Origin: CAZTGZ01 sp044339595
GTDB lineage: Bacteria; Bacteroidota; Bacteroidia; NS11-12g; UBA9320
NCBI GenBank assembly: GCA_044339595.1
Contig: JBIIVF010000028.1
Location: 1-21,620, forward strand
Length of the DNA: 21,620 nt
Direction: 5' to 3'
Shown here: piece by piece, positions 8,303 through 16,098 of the stretch
Layout: each line of letters starts with the position of its first letter
Numbering within the stretch: position 1 is the stretch's first letter
Made by a program: the position numbers and the translations under genes
The notes under the pieces: generated by a model
The model's input: only the letters and a program-made list of their open reading frames with translations
Databases searched by the model: none
Told to the model about the DNA's origin: nothing

Positions 8303-10008
8303 AGAAGTTTTTATGGATACTCGGATGTTTCATGGCCCTGGAACTTCCGGCACAAAGTTATTTACTCATACGAGGTGCCAAAGTAGCCGATATCGAAAAA
8401 GAGCAATGGCTTAGTACGGATGTTTTAATCGCCGATGACAGGGTCGTGGAGATGGGGAAGAACCTTTCTATTCCGGGCAATGTTTCCGCCAAAGTATTGG
8501 ATGCCAAAGGGAAATATCTTGTTCCCGGTTTAAATGATGCGCATATTCACTTCTTCCAAAGCGGCGGACTTTATACCCGTCCGGATGGATTGAATCTTAG
8601 TGCGGTTAAACCTTATGAAGAGGAAATGGCCTGGGTAAAGCAACATGTCGGGGAGCAGATGAAGCGTTATTTGGCTTGTGGAGTGACAGGAGTGGTCGAT
8701 TGTGGTGGTCCTTATTGGAATTTCGAAGTTAGAAGTGAAGCTTTGAAATCCCGAATGACGCCCCATGTTGCGGTGGCAGGCCCTTTGATTTCGACTTATC
8801 AACCGCCGAATCTCGATAAAGCAGATCCTCCCATCATTAAAGTAAATTCGCCGGAAGCAGCCGTAGCGCTGGTAGAAAAGCAAATCCCCTATAAACCCGA
8901 TTTCATCAAGGTTTGGTATATTGTTCAGAAAGGTGAAAAGGCTGAAGATCATTTGCCGATTTTGAGAGCCGTGAAGGCCGCCTGTGTGAAGCATGGATTT
9001 CGCCTGGCCGTGCATGCAACCGAATTGGAAACAGCGCGATTGGCGGTTCAAGAAGGTGCGGACATGCTCGTACACAGCGTTTTTGATGCTCCTGTCGATG
9101 ACGCTTTTATTCAATTGTTAAAATCCAAAAAAGTGATTTATATCCCTACGCTTTCAGTGAAGGAAGGATATGAGGAGGCATTCGGAAACAAGACGGAACT
9201 CAATTCACTCGAACACCAATGGTCTGACCCTGAAGTGGTGAAAAGCCTGTTTGAAATAACGGAGGTGCCTGATAGTTTGTACAATGCCCGTGTTAGGAAA
9301 TTACTGGCCGACACATTGCCACCTGTTATGCCCTTGATTGCCATGCAGAATCTGAAAAAACTGAGTGATGCCGGGGTGACGATTGCCACCGGTACCGATG
9401 CAGGAAATATTGGCACCTTACACGGACCTGCTATTTTGAGAGAGCTGGAGATGATGCATGCATCGGGCCTAACGAACTGGCAACTGATCCGGGCTTCTAC
9501 CTTAGGTGCTGCAGCCATGGGTGCATTTGACAAATCCGGCAAGATTGCGAAAGGCTATCGGGCAGATTTGTTGTTGTTGAAGAGCAATCCTTCGCAAGAT
9601 TATCAGAACCTGTTTGATTGGGATACTTTGATCTTGAAAGGCACCCTCATAGATCGGGATTCTATCTTAACGGAAAGCCATGAGGACCTGGTACAAAGGC
9701 AGGTCAATGCTTACAACGCCCGTGACATCGATGCATTTATGGCATGTTTCAGTGCTGACTGCGAGATATATGAATTTGAAACCGGCAAGTTGCTCATGAA
9801 AGGGGAAGCAGCTATGCGCGATCGTTACGGCAAAATGTTCAAAGAACTAAAAACTTTGCATTGCAAAATCGAGAACCGGATCCTGATCGGCAACAAGGTG
9901 TTAGACAAGGAATTGGTGACGGGTCTTGCTTCTGATCCTGTGCATGCCGTGGCTGTTTATGAAATTAAAAATGGCCGAATTGTAAAGTGTTGGTTTATAA
10001 GGGGTTGA
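8299..10008 (+). CDS. Exported amidohydrolase with C-terminal NTF2/SnoaL-like domain
   Basis: The product is 569 residues. Residues 1 to about 20 are a signal peptide (MKKFLWILGCFMALELPAQS), so it acts in the periplasm or outside. Residues about 25-455 are a metal-dependent amidohydrolase TIM barrel. Candidate metal ligands are His82 and His84 in DAHIHF, Lys204 in DFIKVW (possibly carboxylated), His239 in AVHATE, His259 in LVHSVFD and Asp367 in TGTDAG. It looks closest to the imidazolonepropionase-like/prolidase-like branch, which includes Xaa-Pro dipeptidases; the substrate is not fixed by the sequence. Residues about 458-569 form a SnoaL/NTF2-like domain (RQVNAYNARDIDAFMACFS, then GRIVKCWFI), an unusual appendage. 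It is coupled to the M1 peptidase by an ATGA overlap, which points to a shared role in peptide breakdown. Confidence 0.85.
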   Translation: MKKFLWILGCFMALELPAQSYLLIRGAKVADIEKEQWLSTDVLIADDRVVEMGKNLSIPGNVSAKVLDAKGKYLVPGLNDAHIHFFQSGGLYTRPDGLNLSAVKPYEEEMAWVKQHVGEQMKRYLACGVTGVVDCGGPYWNFEVRSEALKSRMTPHVAVAGPLISTYQPPNLDKADPPIIKVNSPEAAVALVEKQIPYKPDFIKVWYIVQKGEKAEDHLPILRAVKAACVKHGFRLAVHATELETARLAVQEGADMLVHSVFDAPVDDAFIQLLKSKKVIYIPTLSVKEGYEEAFGNKTELNSLEHQWSDPEVVKSLFEITEVPDSLYNARVRKLLADTLPPVMPLIAMQNLKKLSDAGVTIATGTDAGNIGTLHGPAILRELEMMHASGLTNWQLIRASTLGAAAMGAFDKSGKIAKGYRADLLLLKSNPSQDYQNLFDWDTLILKGTLIDRDSILTESHEDLVQRQVNAYNARDIDAFMACFSADCEIYEFETGKLLMKGEAAMRDRYGKMFKELKTLHCKIENRILIGNKVLDKELVTGLASDPVHAVAVYEIKNGRIVKCWFIRG

Positions 10009-10034
10009 GGGAGATGAAAATATGGTTTGAATCG

Positions 10035-10066
10035 CGGATTAAACGGATTTAAGGAAGACACGGATT
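10035..10066. repeat. Short CGGATT direct repeats
   Basis: Three copies of CGGATT lie at 10035-10040, 10044-10049 and 10061-10066 in a non-coding spacer just after the amidohydrolase stop. Each is followed by A/T-rich bases. Degenerate ACGGATT-type runs occur between genes in many Bacteroidota; I infer no function for this one. Confidence 0.4.
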
Positions 10067-10107
10067 GAAAAGCACCTTCTATCTTCCGACTGTGAACCAC
10101 TACAAAC

Positions 10108-10177
10108 CCTCAACGTCTCTCGCCTAAGAATATTTTTGATGGCATTCCTCAATCAACAAACGGCGAGGAAGTTGAGG
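10108..10177. repeat. Inverted repeat A of a paired REP-like element
   Basis: The left arm CCTCAACGTCTCTCGCC (10108-10124) pairs with GGCGAGGAAGTTGAGG (10162-10177), with one mismatch and one bulged base, across a 37-base spacer. The arm core TCAACGTCTC..GCC is also found in the next inverted repeat. The element sits between convergent genes and has no long T-run after it, so it is more like a dispersed extragenic palindrome than a simple terminator. Confidence 0.6.
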
Positions 10178-10210
10178 ACTGTTTCAACGAATTTTATCTT
10201 GACTTTAGAT

Positions 10211-10278
10211 CATCAACGTCCCTGCCAAGCGTACATCGTTTTTTGGATTTGACAGGACATTGGCAGGAGACGTTGATG
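10211..10278. repeat. Inverted repeat B of a paired REP-like element
   Basis: The left arm CATCAACGTCCCTGCCAA (10211-10228) pairs with the right arm at 10260-10278. The reverse complement of the right arm, CATCAACGTCTCCTGCCAA, differs from the left arm only by one extra T. The 31-base spacer contains a T6 run. Its core matches inverted repeat A, so the two look like copies of one repeat family. It ends 12 bases before the stop of the opposite-strand barrel gene and could also stop transcription from both sides. Confidence 0.65.
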
Positions 10279-10289
10279 GTGAAAAAGCT

Positions 10290-11126
10290 TTAAAGATGAT
10301 ATCGTATTCCTAAGCCGGACATGAGTCTTGAAATACCATCATTGACATAATTTTTCTTTTGAAAATTATCTCTATTATCGCTAAGTCTGAAATACCATTG
10401 TTGCTCCATTCCAATTACAAAGTCTAATTTTTTATTGAGCATCCACGCCAATTTCTGAGATGTCCCTAAATTGAAGGTACCCTTTTTGAATTTCTCAGTA
10501 TCCAAATCAACTTCCATAAATTTACCGTCATTCGTGAATATTCGATTTCGCATGTTCAATAAGTAAGAATATCCAATTGAACTCCCTAATTCTGCCGACC
10601 ACTTTTTTCTTTTAATAATGTAGCTGTATCCTAAAGATGTAACCGCAATTTGCTGAAAGATTTCAACTTCTTTTACCCTTATGTTTGATGGATTTACAAA
10701 ACCTTTATCCGGGTCAATTTGATCAGAAAACCGATAAGGACCATTATAAGTATTCAATATAACATTGTAAGCAATTTGAGTTAAACCGAGACGGATGTTT
10801 ATTGAGGCATGCTTGAATTGCTTGTACCCGGTTGCATTTATCTCATAATTTAACTTGGGAGCCAGGGTAGTGTATTGCATAAATTCAGTTACGTCAATAG
10901 CACTAAACTTCCCGTATTGAGTATAAATATTTTCTGACAAAGGAAGAATAGGAGTGTAATTTTCTTTAAGAGACAAAGCGCAGCTCAACTCAAAATAATC
11001 TAGAGTCATTTTTGAGTTGTTGTTTTGTGCTACTGATACCAATGATGAGATCAGTAACACCAACAATGTAAACTTTATTTTATTATTTCTTCTCAGACTT
11101 TTTGCCCGGATTAGAAATACTTTCAC
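10290..11126 (-). CDS. Hypothetical outer-membrane beta-barrel protein
   Basis: Up to 278 residues can be read from a GTG at 11126, which overlaps the 3' end of floA by 44 bases. Residues about 18-34 (KFTLLVLLISSLVSVAQ) are a signal peptide, so the protein is exported. The mature part alternates polar and hydrophobic or aromatic residues (LGYSYIIKRKKWSAELGSSI, then FVIGMEQQWYF) and ends in a short strand, LGIRYHL. This is typical of small Bacteroidota barrels with a C-terminal strand closing the barrel. No family is recognised. The start is doubtful: the GTG leaves an unusually long basic n-region and has no clear ribosome-binding site. A rare ATA codon just before KFTLL would give a compact signal peptide. 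It probably shares transcription with nfeD-floA. Confidence 0.65.
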   Translation of the reverse strand: MKVFLIRAKSLRRNNKIKFTLLVLLISSLVSVAQNNNSKMTLDYFELSCALSLKENYTPILPLSENIYTQYGKFSAIDVTEFMQYTTLAPKLNYEINATGYKQFKHASINIRLGLTQIAYNVILNTYNGPYRFSDQIDPDKGFVNPSNIRVKEVEIFQQIAVTSLGYSYIIKRKKWSAELGSSIGYSYLLNMRNRIFTNDGKFMEVDLDTEKFKKGTFNLGTSQKLAWMLNKKLDFVIGMEQQWYFRLSDNRDNFQKKNYVNDGISRLMSGLGIRYHL

Positions 11127-12066
11127 GCATATCTGTATCCGCTTTGATATTCTGCATGCGGTAATAATCCATGATACCCAAGTTGCCTTTGCTGAATGCT
11201 TCGGCCATGGCTTTTGGAATCTCGGCTTCTGCCAGAATTACAATGGCACGGGCTTCCTGTGCTTTGGCTTTCATCTCCTGCTCATGAGCCACCGCCATCG
11301 CTCTGCGTTCTTCTGCTTTGGCATTGGCTACTTTTAAATCGGCTTCAGCCTGATCAGTTTGCAATTGTGCTCCAATGTTTTTCCCGATGTCAATATCAGC
11401 GATGTCAATCGAAAGAATCTCAAAAGCAGTCCCTGCATCCAATCCTTTCGATAATACGGTTTTGGAAATACGATCCGGATTTTCGAGCACGCTTTTATGT
11501 TGATCAGAAGAACCAATCGTGGTTACAATACCTTCCCCAACGCGGGCCAGGATGGTCTCTTCTCCGGCACCACCCACCAATTGATGGATGTTTGCGCGCA
11601 CCGTTACCCTGGCTTTGGCAATCAACTGAATACCGTCTTTGGCCACTGCTGCTACAGGAGGTGTGTTGATCACCCTTGGATTTACAGATAGCTGCACAGC
11701 ATCAAAAACATCTCTACCGGCAAGGTCAATGGCCGTAGCCATTTTAAAGTTCAGTGGAATATTGGCTTTATCGGCACTGATGAGTGCTTTGATGACATTG
11801 TTTACATTTCCACCGGCCAAATAATGCGTTTCTATGTCATTGATGGTGAGTACGATACCTGCTTTGGTAGCAGTAATCATCGCATTGACAATCAGCGCCG
11901 GCGGTACTTTTCTGAATCGCATCAGAATTAATTCTAGAATGCTAACCTTAACACCGGAAACAACTGCGGTAAACCACAATCGGATAGGTACGAAGTAGGA
12001 GAAAATAATCAGGAAGGCTATCAGCCCGCCAATGATGGTAATGAGAAAAAATGGTTCCATATTCAT
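11083..12066 (-). CDS. floA: Flotillin-like protein FloA (SPFH family)
   Basis: This is a 327-residue membrane-associated scaffold protein of the bacterial flotillin type. An N-terminal hydrophobic segment (about residues 5-38) inserts in the membrane. It is followed by the SPFH region (VNPRVINTPPVAAVAKDGIQ, VTVRANIHQLVGGAGEE, and a segment ending EILSIDIADIDIGKNIGAQL). A long Ala/Glu/Lys-rich coiled-coil follows at about residues 225-300, and the protein ends in a charged tail. Members of this family (YqfA of Bacillus) organise membrane microdomains. The gene's ATG overlaps the TGA stop of nfeD (ATGA), giving the classic NfeD-FloA pair and translational coupling. The assignment is strong from length, domain order and partner. 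Confidence 0.93.
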   Translation of the reverse strand: MNMEPFFLITIIGGLIAFLIIFSYFVPIRLWFTAVVSGVKVSILELILMRFRKVPPALIVNAMITATKAGIVLTINDIETHYLAGGNVNNVIKALISADKANIPLNFKMATAIDLAGRDVFDAVQLSVNPRVINTPPVAAVAKDGIQLIAKARVTVRANIHQLVGGAGEETILARVGEGIVTTIGSSDQHKSVLENPDRISKTVLSKGLDAGTAFEILSIDIADIDIGKNIGAQLQTDQAEADLKVANAKAEERRAMAVAHEQEMKAKAQEARAIVILAEAEIPKAMAEAFSKGNLGIMDYYRMQNIKADTDMRESISNPGKKSEKK

Positions 12067-12524
12067 TTTGCTTTAACGTAAATTTTATTTTGTCTGATTT
12101 CTTTAACAAGAATGGGAAGATCCGCATCGAGGGTTTCACCGATGGTGGTTACCTCAACCCGTTGTCCATTGATGAGGGCATTTCCGCCCGGTCTCAATGC
12201 ACTTAAAGTGATCCCTTCATCACCGGGTTGTATTTTTTCCATATCAACCACGTTCATTTTTCCATCTAACACACTTTTGTTGCTCATGCGTTGCCATGCC
12301 CCGGATCTTAAAGCCAATGCAATAGAACCAATGGCTACCACAAACATGATAAACAAGGTCCAGTTGCCGGCAGAAACGCCATAATCGGTGTAGGTCTTGT
12401 AAATGCCAAATCCCATAAACATCACGCCGATGGCACCCACAACGATACCGGGCGTAACCAATACCTCAATAATGATGAGAATAAGCCCGATAATCAAAAA
12501 TGCAGCAATCAATGATAAAGACAT
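12063..12524 (-). CDS. NfeD-like membrane protein
   Basis: This is a 153-residue short NfeD protein without the protease half found in long forms. Residues about 4-42 and 53-72 are membrane segments (LIAAFLIIGLILIIIEVL, VVGAIGVMFMGFGIY, TLFIMFVVAIGSIALAL). Residues about 95-153 form the soluble OB-fold NfeD domain, with the pattern GDEGITLSALRPGGNALING and a final strand NKIYVKA. It normally partners the flotillin encoded immediately downstream, and the four-base stop/start overlap supports this here. A good promoter match lies 20-50 bases upstream. Confidence 0.9.
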   Translation of the reverse strand: MSLSLIAAFLIIGLILIIIEVLVTPGIVVGAIGVMFMGFGIYKTYTDYGVSAGNWTLFIMFVVAIGSIALALRSGAWQRMSNKSVLDGKMNVVDMEKIQPGDEGITLSALRPGGNALINGQRVEVTTIGETLDADLPILVKEIRQNKIYVKAK

Positions 12525-12543
12525 ATTATGATTTGATTTCTGT

Positions 12544-12575
12544 CAAATCTAATCATTTAATGCGATAATTGGCAA
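12544..12575 (-). promoter_or_regulatory. Promoter of the nfeD-floA operon
   Basis: On the minus strand TTG (12573-12575) is followed after 21 bases by TAGATTTG (12544-12551), an exact TAnnTTTG -7 box. The nfeD ATG lies 19 bases further on. Both elements and their spacing fit the Bacteroidota sigma-A pattern. Confidence 0.5.
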
Positions 12576-12659
12576 GGGTTCATTTTAAGATAACCTCTCA
12601 TTGGACGAACAACGATGAATTGACGAGTAACGTCCTTGGAAGATGGGTTGAATTTTAAA

Positions 12660-13502
12660 TCATTCTGCGATGTCGGTATCTACGATGGTTGTTTCCCAGG
12701 CAGTAATCTCTTTTTTTACCCAATCCATTTTAGCCAGCATGCCTTCCATGGCAATGCGACCCAAGGGCAGTCTCAGTGGAGTAACCTCTGCATGTAACGC
12801 TTTGATGATGGCTTGTGACCCTTTCACTGGATCTCCGATCTGCGTGCCATTGCGTTCGTGCATCAAACGTCTGAATGCACCGGCCGTGCTGTCATAATCT
12901 TCAATCACCGTCCGGGCTTCCATGGCGGAAGTACCGGCAAATTCTGTACGAAATGGCCCGGGTTCTACCAGCAATACTTTAATATTCAAAGGCAACAATT
13001 CGTGATACAAGGCTTCACTGAGTCCTTCTAAAGCAAATTTAGATGCATTATAAATTCCCAATCCGGCAGCGGCGCGGATGCCGGCAATGGAGGATAGTTG
13101 CACGATGGCGCCTGATTTTTGTTTCCTCATAAATGGGAGCACGCATTGGGTCAAGTGAATGACGCCAAAAACATTGGTTTCCATTTGCACCCTGCACTCT
13201 TCGAGGGTGAGTTCTTCTATGGCACCAAATACCCCGAAACCCGCATTGTTCACCAATACATCGATTCTACCAAAATCGCGGATCACAGAAGCCACAGCGT
13301 CTTTTGCTCCTTTGAAGTCGGTTACATCCAGTAAAATAGCTTTGGCATTGGCAGGATGCAATTCGCGCACAGATTGTAATTGATGTTCTTTTCGAACAGT
13401 ACCGATAACGATGTCACCGGTTTTCAGAACTTCCTGCATCAAGGCAAGACCCAATCCGCCGGAAACACCGGTGATGAACCAGATTTTAGGTTGTTTTTGC
13501 AT
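12660..13502 (-). CDS. Short-chain dehydrogenase/reductase (SDR)
   Basis: This is a 280-residue NAD(P)-dependent oxidoreductase of the classical SDR family. The cofactor motif TGVSGGLG is at residues 11-18 and NNAG at 85-88. The catalytic set is Asn110, Ser138, Tyr151 and Lys155 (YNASK), with the normal Ser-13-Tyr spacing. The ATG at 13502 (MQKQPKIWF) is preferred over an in-frame TTG at 13526 because the glycine motif usually starts within about 15 residues of the N-terminus. The substrate is unknown; the sequence pattern (EPGPFRTEFAG) is that of general 'oxidoreductase' SDRs. It lies 51 bases after hppD on the same strand and may be read from the hmgA-hppD transcript, but a role in tyrosine breakdown is not implied by the sequence. 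Confidence 0.88.
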   Translation of the reverse strand: MQKQPKIWFITGVSGGLGLALMQEVLKTGDIVIGTVRKEHQLQSVRELHPANAKAILLDVTDFKGAKDAVASVIRDFGRIDVLVNNAGFGVFGAIEELTLEECRVQMETNVFGVIHLTQCVLPFMRKQKSGAIVQLSSIAGIRAAAGLGIYNASKFALEGLSEALYHELLPLNIKVLLVEPGPFRTEFAGTSAMEARTVIEDYDSTAGAFRRLMHERNGTQIGDPVKGSQAIIKALHAEVTPLRLPLGRIAMEGMLAKMDWVKKEITAWETTIVDTDIAE

Positions 13503-13553
13503 GGGACGAAGATAAGAAAACCCCAAGCTTCTTATGAAATTACTTCCTAAGAT

Positions 13554-14714
13554 CTACAACGTTCCCCTCCTCGCTTGCTCTGCCTCTATACTCTCAAACA
13601 AGGCCTGAAAGTTTCCTTTGCCAAATGATTTGGCACCCTTGCGCTGAATGATTTCAAAAAACAAAGTCGGGCGGTCTTCAATCGGTTTGGTGAAGATTTG
13701 CAATAAGTATCCCTCTTCATCCCGATCGACCATAATCCCCCATTTCTTCAGTTCATTCAGGTCTTCTTCAATGATGCCAACCCTTCCCGTAACGGTATCA
13801 TAATAAGTGCCCGGTACATATAAGAATTCTACGCCTCTTTTGCGCATTTCAGAAATGGTAAATACAATGTCGTCGGTGGCTACGGCTATATGCTGACAAC
13901 CAGGGCCTTTGTAAAAATCAAGGTATTCTTCTACCTGAGATTTCTTTTTACCCATGGCGGGTTCATTGATGGGGAATTTGATATATCCATTTCCATTCGA
14001 CATCACTTTGCTCATCAAGGCCGTGTATTCGGTCGAAATGTCTTTGTCATCAAAAGTCACGAGATTGGCAAATCCCATGGTATTGCCGTAAAAATCCGCC
14101 CATTTATTCATGGCGCCCATTTCTACATTACCCACCATATGGTCGATGTATTTCAATCCGGTTGGTGTGGGATGATATTCCGTATCGAGTTTTTCAAATC
14201 CGGGAAGAAAAACGCCTTTATAATCCTTGCGCTCAATGAAAATATGAACGGTATCACCGTACGTGTGAATTCCGGCTCGTCTAATCTTGCCGAATTCATC
14301 GTTGATTTCTTCCGGCTTCAAGAAAGAAACAGCCCCGCGTTTTACGGTTTGTTCGTAAGCATCAAAGGCATTGTCTACCCACAAAGCAATCACGCGAACA
14401 CCATCACCATGTTTAGCTAAGTGTTTGGCCATATCGCTGTTTTCATCGAAAGGGGTAGAAAGTACGAGACGAATTTTACCTTGTTGAAGCACATAGCTGG
14501 TATGGGTTCTCACTCCGGTTTCAAGACCGGCATAGGCAAGATCCTGAAAACCAAAGGCGGTTTTATAGAAATGGGCGGCTTGTTTGGCATTGCCTACATA
14601 AAGTTCTACGTAATCGGTGCCATTGATCGGTAAAAAATCCTGGGCTTTATCGAAAAGCTTTTCTGTTTCTGAATATTGAAAATTCTTTACGGCGGTTAAA
14701 TCTGCTGTGTTCAT
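13554..14714 (-). CDS. hppD: 4-hydroxyphenylpyruvate dioxygenase
   Basis: This is a 386-residue non-haem Fe(II) enzyme that converts 4-hydroxyphenylpyruvate to homogentisate, the second step of tyrosine catabolism. It has two vicinal-oxygen-chelate domains. The iron ligands are visible as His192 (YIDHMVGNV), His275 (GCQHIAVATDDI) and Glu354 (LFFEIIQRKG). The C-terminal gating helix FGKGNFQALFESIEAEQARR is complete. It lies 16 bases downstream of the homogentisate dioxygenase gene on the same strand, so substrate production and use are encoded together. Length and motifs are normal for the family. Confidence 0.96.
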   Translation of the reverse strand: MNTADLTAVKNFQYSETEKLFDKAQDFLPINGTDYVELYVGNAKQAAHFYKTAFGFQDLAYAGLETGVRTHTSYVLQQGKIRLVLSTPFDENSDMAKHLAKHGDGVRVIALWVDNAFDAYEQTVKRGAVSFLKPEEINDEFGKIRRAGIHTYGDTVHIFIERKDYKGVFLPGFEKLDTEYHPTPTGLKYIDHMVGNVEMGAMNKWADFYGNTMGFANLVTFDDKDISTEYTALMSKVMSNGNGYIKFPINEPAMGKKKSQVEEYLDFYKGPGCQHIAVATDDIVFTISEMRKRGVEFLYVPGTYYDTVTGRVGIIEEDLNELKKWGIMVDRDEEGYLLQIFTKPIEDRPTLFFEIIQRKGAKSFGKGNFQALFESIEAEQARRGTL

Positions 14715-14730
14715 ATTTGGAAAGGATTAA

Positions 14731-15918
14731 TTAAAAAATGATGGATTCTTTGGGTGTGGGTTTGGTGATCCAACTCTGATAATAATCTACTACTTCGAGT
14801 TTTAGCGCTTCGGTAGTGATTTTTACCGGATTGAAAGGATCAATCATCACAGCCAATTCGTGGGTTTCTTTTTTGCCAATGCTTCTTTCAATGGCTCCCG
14901 GGTGTGGTCCGTGTGGGATGCCCCCCGGATGCAAGGTGATTTGTCCTTTTTCGATGTTATTTCGACTCATAAAATCACCATCCACATAATACAACAACTC
15001 ATCGCTGTCGATGTTGCTATGGTGATAAGGCGCCGGAATGGCATCAGGATGATAATCGTATAATCGAGGTACAAAACTGCAAATCACAAAGTTTCTGCCT
15101 TGAAAGTGTTGATGGATGGGCGGCGGCATGTGAATTCGACCGGTGATGGGCTCAAAATTAAAAATGCTCATACCATAAGGATAACTGCACCCGTCATAGC
15201 CCACTACATCGAAAGGATGGGTTTCATAAACATAAGGATATATCAATCCTCTTTTCTTGATGTTGATGTGGAATTCCCCTTTTTCATCATGGGTTTCGAG
15301 GGTATGAGGCAGCTTAAGGTCACGTTCGCAAAACGGTGAATTTTCCATGAACTGTCCGTATTGATTGCGATATCGGGTGGGCGTTTCAATCGGACCGAAA
15401 GATTCTACGAACAAAATCAAGTTGTCTTCCGACTTAAATTCCAATTGATATACAGTCCCGCGCGGAATGATCAGGTAATCGCCGTATTCAAATTCGATGC
15501 GGCCATACATGGTTTTTAAAACGCCTTCACCTCGATGGATGAACAGCATTTCGTCGGCATCTGCATTTTTAAAGAATGAATCGATCATGCTTTTTCTGGG
15601 TGCTGCCAAACCGATGTGCATGTCGTCATTCACAAAAAGTACTTTTCGACTGCCGATATAATAGTCTTCAGCATGGATGTTCATCCCTTTATAACTTCTG
15701 GCTTGAAGGTTGTCTTCTATGGCAATTTCAGGGCGAATGCTATAAGGTTTGCCGTGTTCTTTCACCATGGTAGGAGGATACAGATGGTAAACCAGTGAAG
15801 AGACCCCTGAAAATCCTTCCGTTCCGAAAAGTTCTTCATGATATAGACTTCCGTCTGACTTTCTGAAAACGATGTGACGCTTGTGCGGGATGAGACCTTG
15901 TTGACGATAAATTGGCAT
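14731..15918 (-). CDS. hmgA: Homogentisate 1,2-dioxygenase
   Basis: This is a 395-residue cupin-type Fe(II) dioxygenase that opens the ring of homogentisate to maleylacetoacetate. The N-terminal beta-barrel includes GEGVLKTMYGRIEFEYGDY. The C-terminal half holds the active site: His299/His300 followed by Glu307 (YHHSNIDSDELLYY) and His336 (IPHGPHP), matching the His-Glu-His iron site of the family. It is the shorter form (about 390 residues) rather than the 440-residue form common in animals and pseudomonads. It is the first gene of the unit with hppD, and a TAGGTTTG promoter box lies just upstream. No maleylacetoacetate isomerase or fumarylacetoacetase is present in the window. Confidence 0.93.
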   Translation of the reverse strand: MPIYRQQGLIPHKRHIVFRKSDGSLYHEELFGTEGFSGVSSLVYHLYPPTMVKEHGKPYSIRPEIAIEDNLQARSYKGMNIHAEDYYIGSRKVLFVNDDMHIGLAAPRKSMIDSFFKNADADEMLFIHRGEGVLKTMYGRIEFEYGDYLIIPRGTVYQLEFKSEDNLILFVESFGPIETPTRYRNQYGQFMENSPFCERDLKLPHTLETHDEKGEFHINIKKRGLIYPYVYETHPFDVVGYDGCSYPYGMSIFNFEPITGRIHMPPPIHQHFQGRNFVICSFVPRLYDYHPDAIPAPYHHSNIDSDELLYYVDGDFMSRNNIEKGQITLHPGGIPHGPHPGAIERSIGKKETHELAVMIDPFNPVKITTEALKLEVVDYYQSWITKPTPKESIIF

Positions 15919-15931
15919 AACAGATTTTTTT

Positions 15932-15939
15932 CAAACCTA
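15932..15939 (-). promoter_or_regulatory. -7 promoter box upstream of hmgA
   Basis: On the minus strand TAGGTTTG matches TAnnTTTG exactly and ends 13 bases before the hmgA ATG, giving a very short leader. No convincing -33 TTTG is seen at the usual spacing. Confidence 0.4.
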
Positions 15940-16098
15940 ATGGACTGCCATTTTTTAAGAAATGATTTTGGTCAGCTTTTAGACTGATTTCAATCTGCGT
16001 GGAGGGGTTAGTCGTATTTTAGTTCATCTCAATTTTAGATGATTGATAGGGAAGGAATTTAATCAGGGAACCATGATCTCAAACAAGTATCCCAAAAA

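Noticed and set aside
8530..9114. 194-codon open frame on the minus strand inside the amidohydrolase gene
   Set aside because: It is antisense to a well-supported enzyme, has no recognisable motif, and has the His/Arg/Ile-rich composition expected of a reverse-frame shadow.
10108..10278. Possible CRISPR-like array from repeated CAACGTC cores
   Set aside because: The cores are in inverted, not direct, orientation with unequal spacers, and no cas gene is present.
12604..12643. GGACG...CGTCC inverted repeat after the SDR gene
   Set aside because: Only five base pairs with a spacer of over 20 bases; too weak to call a terminator.
13890..14420. 176-codon plus-strand frame opposite hppD
   Set aside because: hppD is complete with all iron ligands on the other strand; this frame is a shadow.
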